From assembly GCA_024641335.1 (NCBI GenBank), contig JAHEDG010000006.1, forward strand, positions 38,359-94,567: DNA of 56,209 nucleotides. The letters are read 5' to 3'. The stretch is from Candidatus Zixiibacteriota bacterium. Lineage in GTDB: Bacteria; Zixibacteria; MSB-5A5; UBA10806. The notes under the pieces are model-generated. The model saw only the letters and a program-made list of their open reading frames with translations. It had not been told where the DNA came from and made no database searches. Every line of letters begins with the position of its first letter. Within the stretch, counting starts at the first letter, position 1. This document shows, one piece after another, positions 1-11,971 of the stretch. The position numbers and the translations under genes are program-made.

Positions 1-1159
1 CCAGTGTCCTGGTATGGCCTTCCGCTTCCATCTGTGTCATGGCATGATTATCGCGGTTTTTGTTGCTCATCAAATGATCTACTTTATTGAAATAGAATTT
101 CGACGACAGCCGCGACCAGTTTTTGTTCAGGTTCGTTTGCGTATACCCGATCGAAGATATAATCCCCTCGTCTTTATCCGCGTCCATCGGCAATGACGGA
201 TATCCCACATCCCTGCCGATATTAGCCAGAAAATTCAATTCGAGAGTCTTGTTGTCATCAGGATAAATATCGACATGGCTTCCGTAGCTGGTTCTTTCAA
301 ATCCGGAACCCTCTATTGTTTGCCCGTTGGAACTATAATCAGAATATTCCTGACGAGTGGCGTTAAACCTGAGACCGTAATAGCTGGAACCAGCGGAAAA
401 CTCCATCTTCCCCTTTTTACCGTCGGCCACGGAATAATAAGACGCTTCCGAACTTCCGCTTATGGTCAGTCTGTCGAATTGCCGCGGTCTTTTGGATATC
501 AGATTAATGCTTCCTCCGAGATTATTGGCGCCCATAGTAACCGAGTTCGGTCCCTTGACAATATCTATATTTTCCAGTTCCCCGATCTCCAGGTATGTAG
601 TGGGAGGATCCATCCGGCCGGGGCACGCTCCGACAATTTTAGCCCCGTCGATAGTGACATTGATCCTGCCTTCCTTCAGACCCCTGATGACCGGATCGGA
701 ATTGGTGTTTCCTCTCCTTACTACAGAGATCCCTTCCACCCCTTTTAAAAGTTCGTCGGTGTTGGATAGCTTCTCTTCCAGCAATTCCTCTACTTTCGAT
801 TGTTCGCCCCGTTTCCCTATCACCACTACCTTCTGCCCGAGCTTCAGAGCCTCCGGCTTCAGCCAGACCTCGATCCGCTCTCGCGAATCAGCCGTCATGG
901 ATAGCGCTTGGCGTTCGGTCCGGAAGCCTATCACTGAAAACTGAATCGTGCAGCCGTCGGAAATCAACCCGCTCAGCTTGAACGAGCCGTTTCTGTCGCT
1001 GATCGTTCTTGCCCCGATATCCTCCAGGAGCACGTTGACACCCTGAAGAGGTTCTAGGGTTTCGGCGCTGTAAATCACCCCGCTTATCTCACTCGCCGCT
1101 CCCGCTGCGGTCGCCGATACCGATAGTAAAACAGCAGCCAAATAAATCGCTCGCTTCAT
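1..1159 (-). CDS. TonB-dependent receptor, copper (OprC/NosA)-like, 3' end cut by window edge
   Basis: This outer-membrane receptor is open at the left edge, so only its first 386 residues are visible and no stop codon is reached. The start is the ATG at 1159, with GGAGA seven bases upstream. In order I see a signal peptide (residues 1-22, ending AAGAA), a carboxypeptidase-regulatory-like beta domain (about 24-100, GVIYSAETLEPLQGVNV), and a plug domain (about 110-225, including VVVIGKRGE and VKGPNSVTMGANNLGGSI). The first barrel strands follow. The plug carries C179-x3-M183 (CPGRM), and residues 362-364 are H-x-M (VDHLM). This CxxxM plus HxM pair, about 180 residues apart, is the copper-binding arrangement described for OprC. 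The family call is firm. Copper specificity is an inference from these four residues. No ABC permease or other metal gene is visible next to it inside the window. Confidence 0.88.
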   Translation of the reverse strand, partial: MKRAIYLAAVLLSVSATAAGAASEISGVIYSAETLEPLQGVNVLLEDIGARTISDRNGSFKLSGLISDGCTIQFSVIGFRTERQALSMTADSRERIEVWLKPEALKLGQKVVVIGKRGEQSKVEELLEEKLSNTDELLKGVEGISVVRRGNTNSDPVIRGLKEGRINVTIDGAKIVGACPGRMDPPTTYLEIGELENIDIVKGPNSVTMGANNLGGSINLISKRPRQFDRLTISGSSEASYYSVADGKKGKMEFSAGSSYYGLRFNATRQEYSDYSSNGQTIEGSGFERTSYGSHVDIYPDDNKTLELNFLANIGRDVGYPSLPMDADKDEGIISSIGYTQTNLNKNWSRLSSKFYFNKVDHLMSNKNRDNHAMTQMEAEGHTRTL

Positions 1160-1438
1160 CTTGCATCTCCTTGCGTCAAAGGAATACGTTTAATGGTTTA
1201 TATTTTATTTGCCCGAGGCTTTACAGATGAAGATACGCGATGCTAAAGCATCGGAGGACGCCTGTTACCTGCCGCTCATTTGAAAAAACTACGACGCCTT
1301 CCGCACATAAAGCCCTCACCGCAATATATGCCGAATAATGGTATTGAAATCCTTGACCAAAGTCAATGCCGTCGGCGAAAACTATCCTTAATGAAAATTG
1401 AAACTAATCGCGTTAAGATAACAGTCATTCCTTGCCTT

Positions 1439-1468
1439 TTGATATTGTATCTTGTAGGTTTATATAGA
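1439..1468 (+). promoter_or_regulatory. Possible promoter for the S9 peptidase; rest of the 1160-1509 gap appears empty
   Basis: TTGATA (1439-1444) is followed 18 bases later by TATAGA (1463-1468), or 16 bases later by TATATA, about 40 bases before the ATG at 1510. The rest of the 350-base divergent spacer holds no ORF, repeat or RNA that I recognise. The receptor to the left must have its own promoter here too, but I could not point to one. Confidence 0.35.
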
Positions 1469-1509
1469 TTACTTGATTATTCGTCCTTTGTAAATTACGG
1501 GGTGCAAAA

Positions 1510-3501
1510 ATGAAAAAACGAAAGATCACCGCGGAAGATCTTCTGAAAATGAAGTTTATCCGGTCCGTAAGACTCTCGCCGGACGAATCCAAAATCATGT
1601 TCACAACCGAAACGACGTCGGACGATAAAAGGAAATACCACTCGCATATTTACATGGTCAATTCCGACGGGACCGGCTGCCGGCAATATACTTTCGGCGA
1701 TGTCAGCGACTCCGGGCCGGTATTCTCGCCTGACGGCAAGTGGATATTTTTCACCTCCAAACGAGGCGGGAAAAAAGGATTATATAAAATGCCCACAGAG
1801 GGCGGCGAAGCCAGGCTTCTGGCCGGCGAAGACGGTTCATATTCGAGCCTTTCAGTTTCCCCTGACGGCAAAAAGATTCTCTGCGTATTCACCAAATCCG
1901 ATGATGTTCCCAAAGATAAGGACGGTAAAAGGGAAGAACCGGTCTTTCGTCATATAACCCGCCTTTTCTACAAACTCGATAACTCCGGATTTTTACCGGG
2001 GGATCGAGGACATATCTACATTTATGACGCGGAAACCGGCCAGGGGAAACGAATCACCAACACCAGGAACGGTGAGAAATGCCCGATCTGGCTGGGAGAC
2101 GGCAGGCATATCGCTTATATTGCTAATACCAGCCGCGACTCGGATATCGAACATATGCGCGACGATATTTTCATTATTTCCGCCAAAGGGGGCAAACCGC
2201 GCGAATTGAGCAAACCGCCCGGGCCGGTTGAAGCTCTTTCAGCCTCTCCCGACGGCAGGGAAATAGCTTTTTTTGGTCATGATGATCCCGATGACGCCTG
2301 GGGAGTGAGCAACCATCATATTTGGAAAGTGCCGGTAGCGGGCGGCAGGGCCGTGGATCTTACGCCTAAGCTCGATCGCATGACCGCCGATATAACAATT
2401 TCCGATACCGCCGAAGACCACACCGCCGAAGGTCCGGCCTGGTCGCAGGATGGAAAAACCATATATTTCCAGGTTTCGGAGAACGGTTCCACGCGGCTTT
2501 ACAAAGTCAGATCAACAGGGAAAGAATACAGCCTGGTAATCGGCGGAAAAGCGCACCTGACTGCGTTCTCTCTTGGGAAAAGAAACCGGACGATAGCCTA
2601 TGCCCTATCCGATTCCACCGTCCCAGCCGAGATTTTTATCACTAATATACCCGGCCAATCCAAGGCAAAACGGGTCAGCCATCTCAACGATACCCTTTTC
2701 AAGGAGATCGAGATCCCCAAACCGGAGGAGATGATAATTCGGGGGCATGACGGCTATCCGATTCACGCCTGGATTCTGAAACCGCCCGGATTTTCCACGA
2801 ACAAAAAGTACCCATCCATAATGCAGGTCCACGGCGGGCCGAGAGTACAGTACGGCTACTCGTTTTTCCATGAGATGCAATACCTTGCCGCCAATGGTTA
2901 TGTTGTTTACTACGGCAACCCCCGGGGCGGGCAGGGATACGGCAGAGAACACGCCGATTCGATTACAAACGCCTGGGGAACATTGGACTATAAAGACTGT
3001 ATGTCTTTAGCCCAATTCATGGCCACTCAAAAATATATAAATAAAAACAGAATGGGCCTGACCGGCGGGAGCTACGGCGGCTATATGACCAACTGGATCG
3101 TAACCCATACGAGCTTTTTCAAGGCGGCTGTAACCCAGCGTTCCATATCCAATTTTATCTCCTTTTACGGATCGTCGGATATCGGATTCGATTTCGACAG
3201 GGAGATCAAAGGATCGCCATGGAAAAACCACGACAGCTGGTGGGAAATGTCACCCCTTAAGCACATAGCAAAAGTTACAACACCGCTTTTGATAATTCAC
3301 TCCGAACAGGATCTGCGTTGTCCGATTGAACAAGGCGAACAATTCTTTACCGCTTTGAAAAAACTCGGCCGTAAAGTGGAGATGGTACGTTTTCCCGAAG
3401 AACCGCACGGTCTTTCCCGCTGCGGACGGCCCGACCGGCGAATCGCCCGGCTGGATTGGATTCTAAAATGGTTCGACCGTTATCTCAAAGGAAAGAAATA
3501 G
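1510..3501 (+). CDS. S9 family peptidase (prolyl oligopeptidase / acylaminoacyl-peptidase type)
   Basis: A 663-residue serine peptidase. The N-terminal half (about 15-400) is a beta-propeller of PD40/WD40-like repeats, recognisable from recurring 'SPDGKKI' and 'SPDGKWI' segments. The C-terminal half (about 410-663) is an alpha/beta hydrolase of the S9 type. The nucleophile is Ser521 in GGSYGG, the acid is Asp601 in SEQDLRCP, the base is His633 in EEPHGLSR, and the oxyanion region is VHGGP. All three catalytic residues are present. There is no signal peptide, so it should act in the cytoplasm, trimming short peptides or removing blocked N-terminal residues. It is monocistronic, with a hairpin terminator directly behind it. 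Family and catalytic competence are clear; the exact substrate is not. Confidence 0.95.
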   Translation: MKKRKITAEDLLKMKFIRSVRLSPDESKIMFTTETTSDDKRKYHSHIYMVNSDGTGCRQYTFGDVSDSGPVFSPDGKWIFFTSKRGGKKGLYKMPTEGGEARLLAGEDGSYSSLSVSPDGKKILCVFTKSDDVPKDKDGKREEPVFRHITRLFYKLDNSGFLPGDRGHIYIYDAETGQGKRITNTRNGEKCPIWLGDGRHIAYIANTSRDSDIEHMRDDIFIISAKGGKPRELSKPPGPVEALSASPDGREIAFFGHDDPDDAWGVSNHHIWKVPVAGGRAVDLTPKLDRMTADITISDTAEDHTAEGPAWSQDGKTIYFQVSENGSTRLYKVRSTGKEYSLVIGGKAHLTAFSLGKRNRTIAYALSDSTVPAEIFITNIPGQSKAKRVSHLNDTLFKEIEIPKPEEMIIRGHDGYPIHAWILKPPGFSTNKKYPSIMQVHGGPRVQYGYSFFHEMQYLAANGYVVYYGNPRGGQGYGREHADSITNAWGTLDYKDCMSLAQFMATQKYINKNRMGLTGGSYGGYMTNWIVTHTSFFKAAVTQRSISNFISFYGSSDIGFDFDREIKGSPWKNHDSWWEMSPLKHIAKVTTPLLIIHSEQDLRCPIEQGEQFFTALKKLGRKVEMVRFPEEPHGLSRCGRPDRRIARLDWILKWFDRYLKGKK

Positions 3502-3523
3502 ATAGTTGATTTCGATTTAACTG

Positions 3524-3558
3524 AAGGCCGGGTTGATATTAAATCCCGGCCTTTTATT
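3524..3558. terminator. Bidirectional intrinsic terminator
   Basis: AAGGCCGGG (3524-3532) and its reverse complement CCCGGCCTT (3545-3553) form a 9-bp stem with a 12-base loop. On the + strand it is followed by TTTTATTCTATTT, and on the - strand the flank is also A/T rich. It sits between the convergent peptidase and kinase genes and can serve both. Confidence 0.75.
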
Positions 3559-6500
3559 CTATTTGTCTTTTTTGTTGGCTGATGTCTTTCGGTCCAGAAT
3601 CTCGCGAACCTTCAACGCGAAAGTCATCGGCCTGAACGGCTTCTGCAAATACGATATTCCGGTCTCCAATACGCCCTGGTGGATTATGGCGCTCTCAGTA
3701 TAACCGGACATATACAATACAGCGATATCAGGCCAGTAATCGCGCAGTTTCTGGATAAGTTGAGGACCGCTCATGTTCGGCATAACTACATCGGTAACTA
3801 TCAAATCGATCAGTTCTTCCATCCGTTCGCAAAGTATATAAGCGTCGCCGCCGGATTTGGCTTCTATCACCTTATACCCCTGCCTCTTTAAAATCTCGAC
3901 AGCTATATCTCTGACAATCTCATCATCCTCCACGACCATTACCGTCTCATTTCCACGGGGCATTTCGCTCGGTTCTGGTACTGATTCGAAAAATTCCACT
4001 TCCCCCTCGACAGCCGGTAAATAGACTTTAAATGTCGTTCCCTGGCCAACCTCGCTGTATACCGAAACATGCCCGTCGCTCTGTTTGACAATGCCGTAAA
4101 CTGTCGACAATCCCAATCCCGTTCCTTTACCCAGATCCTTGGTAGTAAAAAACGGTTCGAATATTCTGGCCTTGGTATTTTCGGGCATACCGATTCCGGT
4201 ATCGCTGACCGATAAAACTACATATCTGCCCGGTTTCAAGTCCGGATTATGACCGATAAAATCCTCCGCCAACTCTAAATTCGATGTTTCTATAATAAGA
4301 TCCCCACCCCCGGGCATAGCGTCACGGCCGTTAACGCAGAGGTTTACGATCACCTGTTCCATTTGGCTCGGATCCACTTTCGTCTTCCAGAGATCCGTGC
4401 CGGAAATCGATTTCAAATTAACATCCTCGCCGATAATCCGTTTCAGCATACCGCCCAGGTATACCAAAATGCTGTTCAGATCCACAACCTTGGGCGCCAG
4501 CGCCTGTTTACGGCTGAAAGCTAACAATTGCTTGGTCAGGTCGGCCGCCCGACCCGCGGCTTTTTGAATTATCTCGATATCTTCCAGCAGAGGATCGTCC
4601 GTTTTAAGACTCATAGCTGCCAGTTCGCTGTGACCGGTTATGGCCGTAAGAAGATTGTTAAAATCATGGGCTACTCCGCCGGCCAGCCTGCCTATCCCCT
4701 CCATCTTCTGAGATTGCCGCAGTTGGTCCTCGAGTTTTTTCCTCTCGGTTACATCATGCAATATCCCCTGCATAGCTTTCCTGCCTTCATATAATATAAA
4801 GGTCATCGATGCCTGGATATCGATCTCCCGACCGCTCTTATTCAGTATGGTCAGCTCTATCAGACCCGACGGCTGATTTGCGCCTGTTTTCGCGTCATTT
4901 ATCATGCTTTTTACCTGTTCAATACTCGACGGCGCTATAAACTCCCAAAAATCGAATTTATCCGAGAGTATATCATTCTCTGAAACCGCCAGCATCTCGC
5001 AAAATCTGCGGTTAACCAGTTCGATTTTATTCTCTACCACAAGGAATATCCCGTCGTTCGATTGTTCTATCAGGCTGCGGTATTTCGATTCGGACTCCCT
5101 CAGCGCTATCTCCGCCTTTTTCCTCTCGGTGGTATCGAGCAATGTCCCTATCACTACAACCGGTTTTCCATCTTCATGCTCTACGATCTCCCCCTGAGCC
5201 TGAACTATCATCACATCTCCATTCTTCCGGACAAGCCTGTATTCGATGCCCTCGAAAGAATGTCCGTCCGCGATATTCGATGCCGCCCGGACAAAACCCT
5301 CCTTATCATCGGGATGAACATATGATATATAAGATTCCAGATTGAACCTGGTCGAATTGGGGTTCAAACCGAGCATTCGGTATAATTCATCGGAAATTGT
5401 CAGTTCATTGGTCTTCGGATACCATTCCCAGTTCCCCAAATGAGCGATTCGTTGAGCTTCGGCCAGACTCTTCTCGTTTTTTCTGATCGCTTCTTCGATC
5501 CGTATCCGTTCCCCGATCTCCCGGCGAAGCTGCTCGTTGGCCGAGATTATCTCCGCCGTTCGCTCCTGTACCAGATTTTCCAAATGATCCCGGTGTTTCC
5601 TGAGTTCTTCTTCTATTTTCTTGCTGTCGGTAATATCATGAATAGTACCCAGCATCATCAACGGTTTTCCATCGCTATCGTAATAAACCTCGCCCCTTCC
5701 GTACGTTACCCGGATAGTCTGGTTGGGCAGCATCATACGGAATTCCAATCCATACGGTTTCCCCCCATAAAGGGATTCATTAACCGCCTTTTGAACCATC
5801 TCTCTGTCATCATCGTGAATAAGAGATATGAACTTCTCGAAACTCGGCTTGAATTCCTGCGGCCTAAAGCCCAATATCCTGTAAACCTCATCCGACCAGT
5901 AAAGTTCATTCCCCTGGACTTCCCAGTTCCAATTCCCGAAATGAGCGATGCGCTGGGCCTCGGTCAGGAGCTTTCCGCTCTTTTTGAGCGATTCCTCCAT
6001 CTCCTTTCGTTCGGTAATCTCGATCCAGTAGCCGGCCAGTTCCAACGGCTCCCCATTTTCGTCCCTGATCACCGCCAGCTCATCCCTCATCCAGATATAA
6101 TGACCTTTCTTATGCCGGAAACGGTATTCGTGAGTATGATGGCCCCGCTCTAATAGGCCGTCAAGCCCGCTGAATACTGTTTCCCGGTCGTCAGGATGAA
6201 TATTTCCCGCCCAGAAATTGGGATCGCTTATAAAATCATTCGGCTCATAATCCAAAAGCTGTTTTATATTTGGAGAAATAAAGGTAGCCGGATATGCGCC
6301 GCTGGATTCGCATGAATATATAACCGCGGGAGTAGCGAGCATAAGATGCTCCAACTGTGCCTTGGCCATTACCAAGGCCTTCTCGGCCTGCTTGCGTTGG
6401 GTTATATCAAGGATAGCGCCAAAAGTGCCTACGTAACGGCCATCCTTGAGCCGCGGTGAAATCGAGGCTAGTATCGTCCTGGAGAGTTTGGCCGCGGTGA

Positions 6501-9500
6501 TAATCTCGAGCTCGTATTGCGAGCTTACTCCCCTGGCCCTTTTCTCGGATTCGGTTCGAATCATCTGATGATTTCTTTCAGGTATGAAATCCATAAGATT
6601 CCTGCCGATTATTTCTTCCGGCAGGTCAAAACCGAATATCCTGGCGAATGCCGGATTGCAGAAAATTATATTTTCATTTTCGTCAACCGATCCCAGGCCT
6701 TCCATTACAGTTACAAACAACTCATGATACCTGGCTTCTGATTCCGACAAGGCCTTTTCCGCTCGACGCCGCACTTCTATTTCGGCCCGAAGCTTCTCGT
6801 TGGTCCGTATTATCTCCGCCGAACGCTCCTGGACAAGCTCCTCGAGATGTTCCTTGTGATTCCTGAGCTCTTTCTCCGCCGTTTTCCGCCTCGTAACATC
6901 CATACCGTACACGTTGATATAGCCGGCCTCGACTATCGGAGTACATACCAACGAGAAAACACGCTCGCCGGCTTCAACCTCAATATTCCTTATGGAACCA
7001 TCGCTGTTTATTTCATCGACAATCGATTTGATCGAGTCGGGCAGGGGTTTTCCGATATCGCATCGCCATAAATCGAGAAGCTCTCCGCTCGACTTGTTGG
7101 CATATAATAAAATCGCGTTATTGGACACTCTCAATACAGGCCCCGGGTTCTCATTAGGGAATCTGGCCAGGTTGTTAATTTCCCGCTCGGCGTTTACCTG
7201 TTCGGTGATATCTCTGGATATGATATGGAATCCCGTTACCTCACCATCTTCCATTATCAGGGAGGCGTTCTGGGAAAACCAGACTATATCTCCATTTTTG
7301 GATTTGAAAGCGTATTGAATATGGCTGGCCGGATCTTTTTTCAAATACTGCTTGATATAATGACGCTTTACGCGTTTCCTGTGTTCAGGAATTATCAGAT
7401 CCTGATAGTTCATCCGGCGGAGCTCCTTAAGAGAGTATCCGGATAACCGTTGAACCGCCGGATTGGCGTAGACATAATTCCCCTTGATATCGGTGGTAAA
7501 TATCATCTCCACCGCGTTTTCTATAACCTGCCGGTGCCGTTTCTCGGAATCGCGAAGAGCTTCCTCTGTCCGCTTTTTCACTGTAATGTCTCGGATGAAC
7601 GAGGCGCTAAGGGCTGTATCTTCCGGTTTTATTCTCACGGTACTGACTTCGATATCTATGATACTGCCGTCTTTTTTGTGATGTCTGGTTTCCAGACGGC
7701 GATGCCCGTTTCCATCGCCGCTGTTATGAACTCCTGAATCGGAATCAAAATCATATTGTTTATCCAGATCCATGAGGTTCATACTCAGAAGCTCATTTCT
7801 TGAATATCCAACCATATCGCAGTAGGCCTGATTGACGCCGATTATTCTATCGTCGATATCGGCCAAAACAAACCCGTCGTTCATCGTCTCGAGAATCTGT
7901 TCGTTCCATCTGGTCTGTTCCCGTAACTTCTCATCGGCCTGTCTGCTGGCCGTGATATCACGGGAACTGATGACCGCGCGCAACCGGCCCCCGCCCCAAT
8001 CGTGGATGCTCCCGATCGAACTCAAAATCCGCCAGCTGCCGTCTTTATGCCGAAAACGAAATATCTGAGATTGGATTTGTCCCGGGTTTTCGAATCCTTG
8101 TCTAATTGTTTTAATAGCCGCCTTTTGATCATCAGGGTGAACAAATTCGAATGCGCTTTTGCCTATCAATTCATCAGGCCTGTAGCCCAGAAGATTCCAT
8201 ATCGCGGGGCCCTCATACTCGATGGTGCTTTTTTCATCCAATACCGTGATGATATCATGAGTATGCTGAACCAGAAACCTGAACTGCTCTTCGTTTTTCT
8301 TGAGCGCGAACTCCAATTCCTTTTGGCTGGTAATGTCCTGAATCGTGCTTATTAATCTTGACGGCCTGCCGTCTTTATCTTCGAGCACGCTTCCGCGGCC
8401 GGCGATTATCCGCTCCTCGCCGGTCTGTTTCAATATTCTATACTCGGCGCTGAATTCGCCCCCATGACGGGAGTGTTTTTCAAAGGTCTTTCTCAAACTT
8501 TTCCGATAATCCGGATGAACATATCCGAAAAGAGCCTCCTGCGATGGTCGAATGGATCGAGGCTTTATGCCCAATATCAGATAGACGTTGTCAGACCATA
8601 TCGATTCGCCGGTATCTATATCAACATCGATCGTCCCTATTCCCGCGATATGCTCGGCCTCGGCCAATCTGGCCTGGCTGACATGAAGTTCTGATTGGGC
8701 CAACACCCGATCAGATATATCTTCCAGAATACCTATCGTCCCGATGATTTCACCATCGTTGTCCCGCAGCGGAGCGGTCGATACGCTGATATCGATATAG
8801 ATACCGTCTTTTCTTACTCGACGAGTTTCTTTGCCTAAAACGGTTTTTATATTGGATGTATCTTCTAATATACCAAGGAATTCTTCCCTGGCATTTTTAG
8901 GGATAATTGGGTTGAATCTGCCGATGACCTCTTTTTCGCTCCAGCCGAACATATTCTCGGCCGCCCGGCTCCAGGAAATTACGTGACCCTCAAGATCAAC
9001 AGAAATGATGGCCAACGGAGATGCTTTTATAATAGATTCCAGATACTGAACAGTCTGCCGCTTGTCCACCAGGATCTGTTGGTCCTCGGTTATGTCCAGA
9101 CCCGATCCCAATATGCCGGTAACATCGCCGTTCGAGTCAGAAGATGACGCCATCTGCCAGGCTATCAACCTCTCCTCGCCGGATTTCGAAACTAACGGAT
9201 ACTCGCAATACTCCAGTGATTGAGCTTCGCCCGAAAGCAATGTCCTGAACCGTTTTTTTACATCCGACTGAAAATCCTCGGAAATAAAATCATACCAGCT
9301 TTCGCCGATTAGTTCTTTCTCATCATATCCAAGCGCCTCGCAGCCGCCGCGGTTGATCATTATGATCCGGCCGCCGCTGTCCGCGGCGAATACTATGGTC
9401 TGGACTATATCAAGACATTGTTTGGAAAACCCCGCGCTCGAATCCGCCTTAAAGGATATTCCTCCCGCGGAGCTCCAGGGGGTTTTATTCCGCGGAATAC

Positions 9501-9561
9501 CGACAATCCTGTCCGATTTCTTCAAGATCTTTGTTTTTTTCTTGCCCCTGCTCATGATCAT
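3559..9561 (-). CDS. Giant cytoplasmic hybrid histidine kinase with about twelve PAS domains and a C-terminal receiver
   Basis: This 2000-residue protein has no obvious membrane segment. I count about twelve PAS repeats across roughly residues 45-1600, several with PAC-type tails ('ITERK', 'DITEQ', 'DITQRK'), with charged coiled linkers such as 'LEELVQERSAEI' and 'LENLVQERTAEI' between some of them. Then come a HisKA domain (GGVAHDFNN, phospho-acceptor His1632) and a HATPase_c domain (N box 'NLCVNGRDAMPGGG', G boxes 'DTGIGMPE' and 'GTGLGL'). The end is a CheY-like receiver with Asp1924 (VTDVVMP) and the switch lysine in LQKPF. All catalytic elements look intact. No separate response regulator lies beside it, so the phosphate presumably goes to its own receiver and then elsewhere. 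The start could equally be the ATG at 9555. The signals sensed cannot be read from sequence. Its size and PAS number are unusual. Confidence 0.93.
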   Translation of the reverse strand: MIMSRGKKKTKILKKSDRIVGIPRNKTPWSSAGGISFKADSSAGFSKQCLDIVQTIVFAADSGGRIIMINRGGCEALGYDEKELIGESWYDFISEDFQSDVKKRFRTLLSGEAQSLEYCEYPLVSKSGEERLIAWQMASSSDSNGDVTGILGSGLDITEDQQILVDKRQTVQYLESIIKASPLAIISVDLEGHVISWSRAAENMFGWSEKEVIGRFNPIIPKNAREEFLGILEDTSNIKTVLGKETRRVRKDGIYIDISVSTAPLRDNDGEIIGTIGILEDISDRVLAQSELHVSQARLAEAEHIAGIGTIDVDIDTGESIWSDNVYLILGIKPRSIRPSQEALFGYVHPDYRKSLRKTFEKHSRHGGEFSAEYRILKQTGEERIIAGRGSVLEDKDGRPSRLISTIQDITSQKELEFALKKNEEQFRFLVQHTHDIITVLDEKSTIEYEGPAIWNLLGYRPDELIGKSAFEFVHPDDQKAAIKTIRQGFENPGQIQSQIFRFRHKDGSWRILSSIGSIHDWGGGRLRAVISSRDITASRQADEKLREQTRWNEQILETMNDGFVLADIDDRIIGVNQAYCDMVGYSRNELLSMNLMDLDKQYDFDSDSGVHNSGDGNGHRRLETRHHKKDGSIIDIEVSTVRIKPEDTALSASFIRDITVKKRTEEALRDSEKRHRQVIENAVEMIFTTDIKGNYVYANPAVQRLSGYSLKELRRMNYQDLIIPEHRKRVKRHYIKQYLKKDPASHIQYAFKSKNGDIVWFSQNASLIMEDGEVTGFHIISRDITEQVNAEREINNLARFPNENPGPVLRVSNNAILLYANKSSGELLDLWRCDIGKPLPDSIKSIVDEINSDGSIRNIEVEAGERVFSLVCTPIVEAGYINVYGMDVTRRKTAEKELRNHKEHLEELVQERSAEIIRTNEKLRAEIEVRRRAEKALSESEARYHELFVTVMEGLGSVDENENIIFCNPAFARIFGFDLPEEIIGRNLMDFIPERNHQMIRTESEKRARGVSSQYELEIITAAKLSRTILASISPRLKDGRYVGTFGAILDITQRKQAEKALVMAKAQLEHLMLATPAVIYSCESSGAYPATFISPNIKQLLDYEPNDFISDPNFWAGNIHPDDRETVFSGLDGLLERGHHTHEYRFRHKKGHYIWMRDELAVIRDENGEPLELAGYWIEITERKEMEESLKKSGKLLTEAQRIAHFGNWNWEVQGNELYWSDEVYRILGFRPQEFKPSFEKFISLIHDDDREMVQKAVNESLYGGKPYGLEFRMMLPNQTIRVTYGRGEVYYDSDGKPLMMLGTIHDITDSKKIEEELRKHRDHLENLVQERTAEIISANEQLRREIGERIRIEEAIRKNEKSLAEAQRIAHLGNWEWYPKTNELTISDELYRMLGLNPNSTRFNLESYISYVHPDDKEGFVRAASNIADGHSFEGIEYRLVRKNGDVMIVQAQGEIVEHEDGKPVVVIGTLLDTTERKKAEIALRESESKYRSLIEQSNDGIFLVVENKIELVNRRFCEMLAVSENDILSDKFDFWEFIAPSSIEQVKSMINDAKTGANQPSGLIELTILNKSGREIDIQASMTFILYEGRKAMQGILHDVTERKKLEDQLRQSQKMEGIGRLAGGVAHDFNNLLTAITGHSELAAMSLKTDDPLLEDIEIIQKAAGRAADLTKQLLAFSRKQALAPKVVDLNSILVYLGGMLKRIIGEDVNLKSISGTDLWKTKVDPSQMEQVIVNLCVNGRDAMPGGGDLIIETSNLELAEDFIGHNPDLKPGRYVVLSVSDTGIGMPENTKARIFEPFFTTKDLGKGTGLGLSTVYGIVKQSDGHVSVYSEVGQGTTFKVYLPAVEGEVEFFESVPEPSEMPRGNETVMVVEDDEIVRDIAVEILKRQGYKVIEAKSGGDAYILCERMEELIDLIVTDVVMPNMSGPQLIQKLRDYWPDIAVLYMSGYTESAIIHQGVLETGISYLQKPFRPMTFALKVREILDRKTSANKKDK

Positions 9562-9832
9562 CTATTCCCAATAAGCATACAACCATAGCGGCTATCCATA
9601 ATGATAGTCCGCTTACCCAATCCCAAAAGCCTGATCAGCTGCTGACTACTGTATACTGAATCGGCATCAGCCCTTATAACTTAATTGTACGTCCCATTTG
9701 TTTCCGAAAAAACCGGACCCGTAACTCTATGAATATCTTGCCCTTAAAACAACAGATTATACGGCCGGATGACACCTCCGCGATTTTTTCCCGATGGATA
9801 AAATCCGTATAAAACCCAAGCGAGGAATTCTG

Positions 9833-9861
9833 TTGAAAATAACTTTTCTAATTACTAAATT
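9833..9861 (+). promoter_or_regulatory. Possible acs promoter; remainder of the 9562-9933 gap appears empty
   Basis: TTGAAA (9833-9838), a 17-base spacer and TAAATT (9856-9861) lie about 70 bases before the acs start. The spacing is ideal but the -10 box is only a 4/6 match. The rest of the 372-base divergent region holds no gene, RNA or repeat that I recognise. Confidence 0.35.
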
Positions 9862-9933
9862 GAATATAACGAAACTGGCTTTAATCTCATTCGGTTGGCG
9901 GTCACGGCCGATTCCGCGGGAGAAGATATTACT

Positions 9934-11892
<1,959 letters not shown>

Positions 11893-11971
11893 GCCGAAAA
11901 TCCGCCGGATCATCCGGGAATAATCGGACGCGACAGCTGTATATATAGAAGTTTAATTACAGGAGGTGATT

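Noticed and set aside
5440-6153. A 237-codon plus-strand frame opposite the kinase, and many similar ones between 3679 and 9574
   Set aside because: They are mirror frames of a strongly conserved PAS/kinase gene; the products have no family resemblance or ribosome sites.
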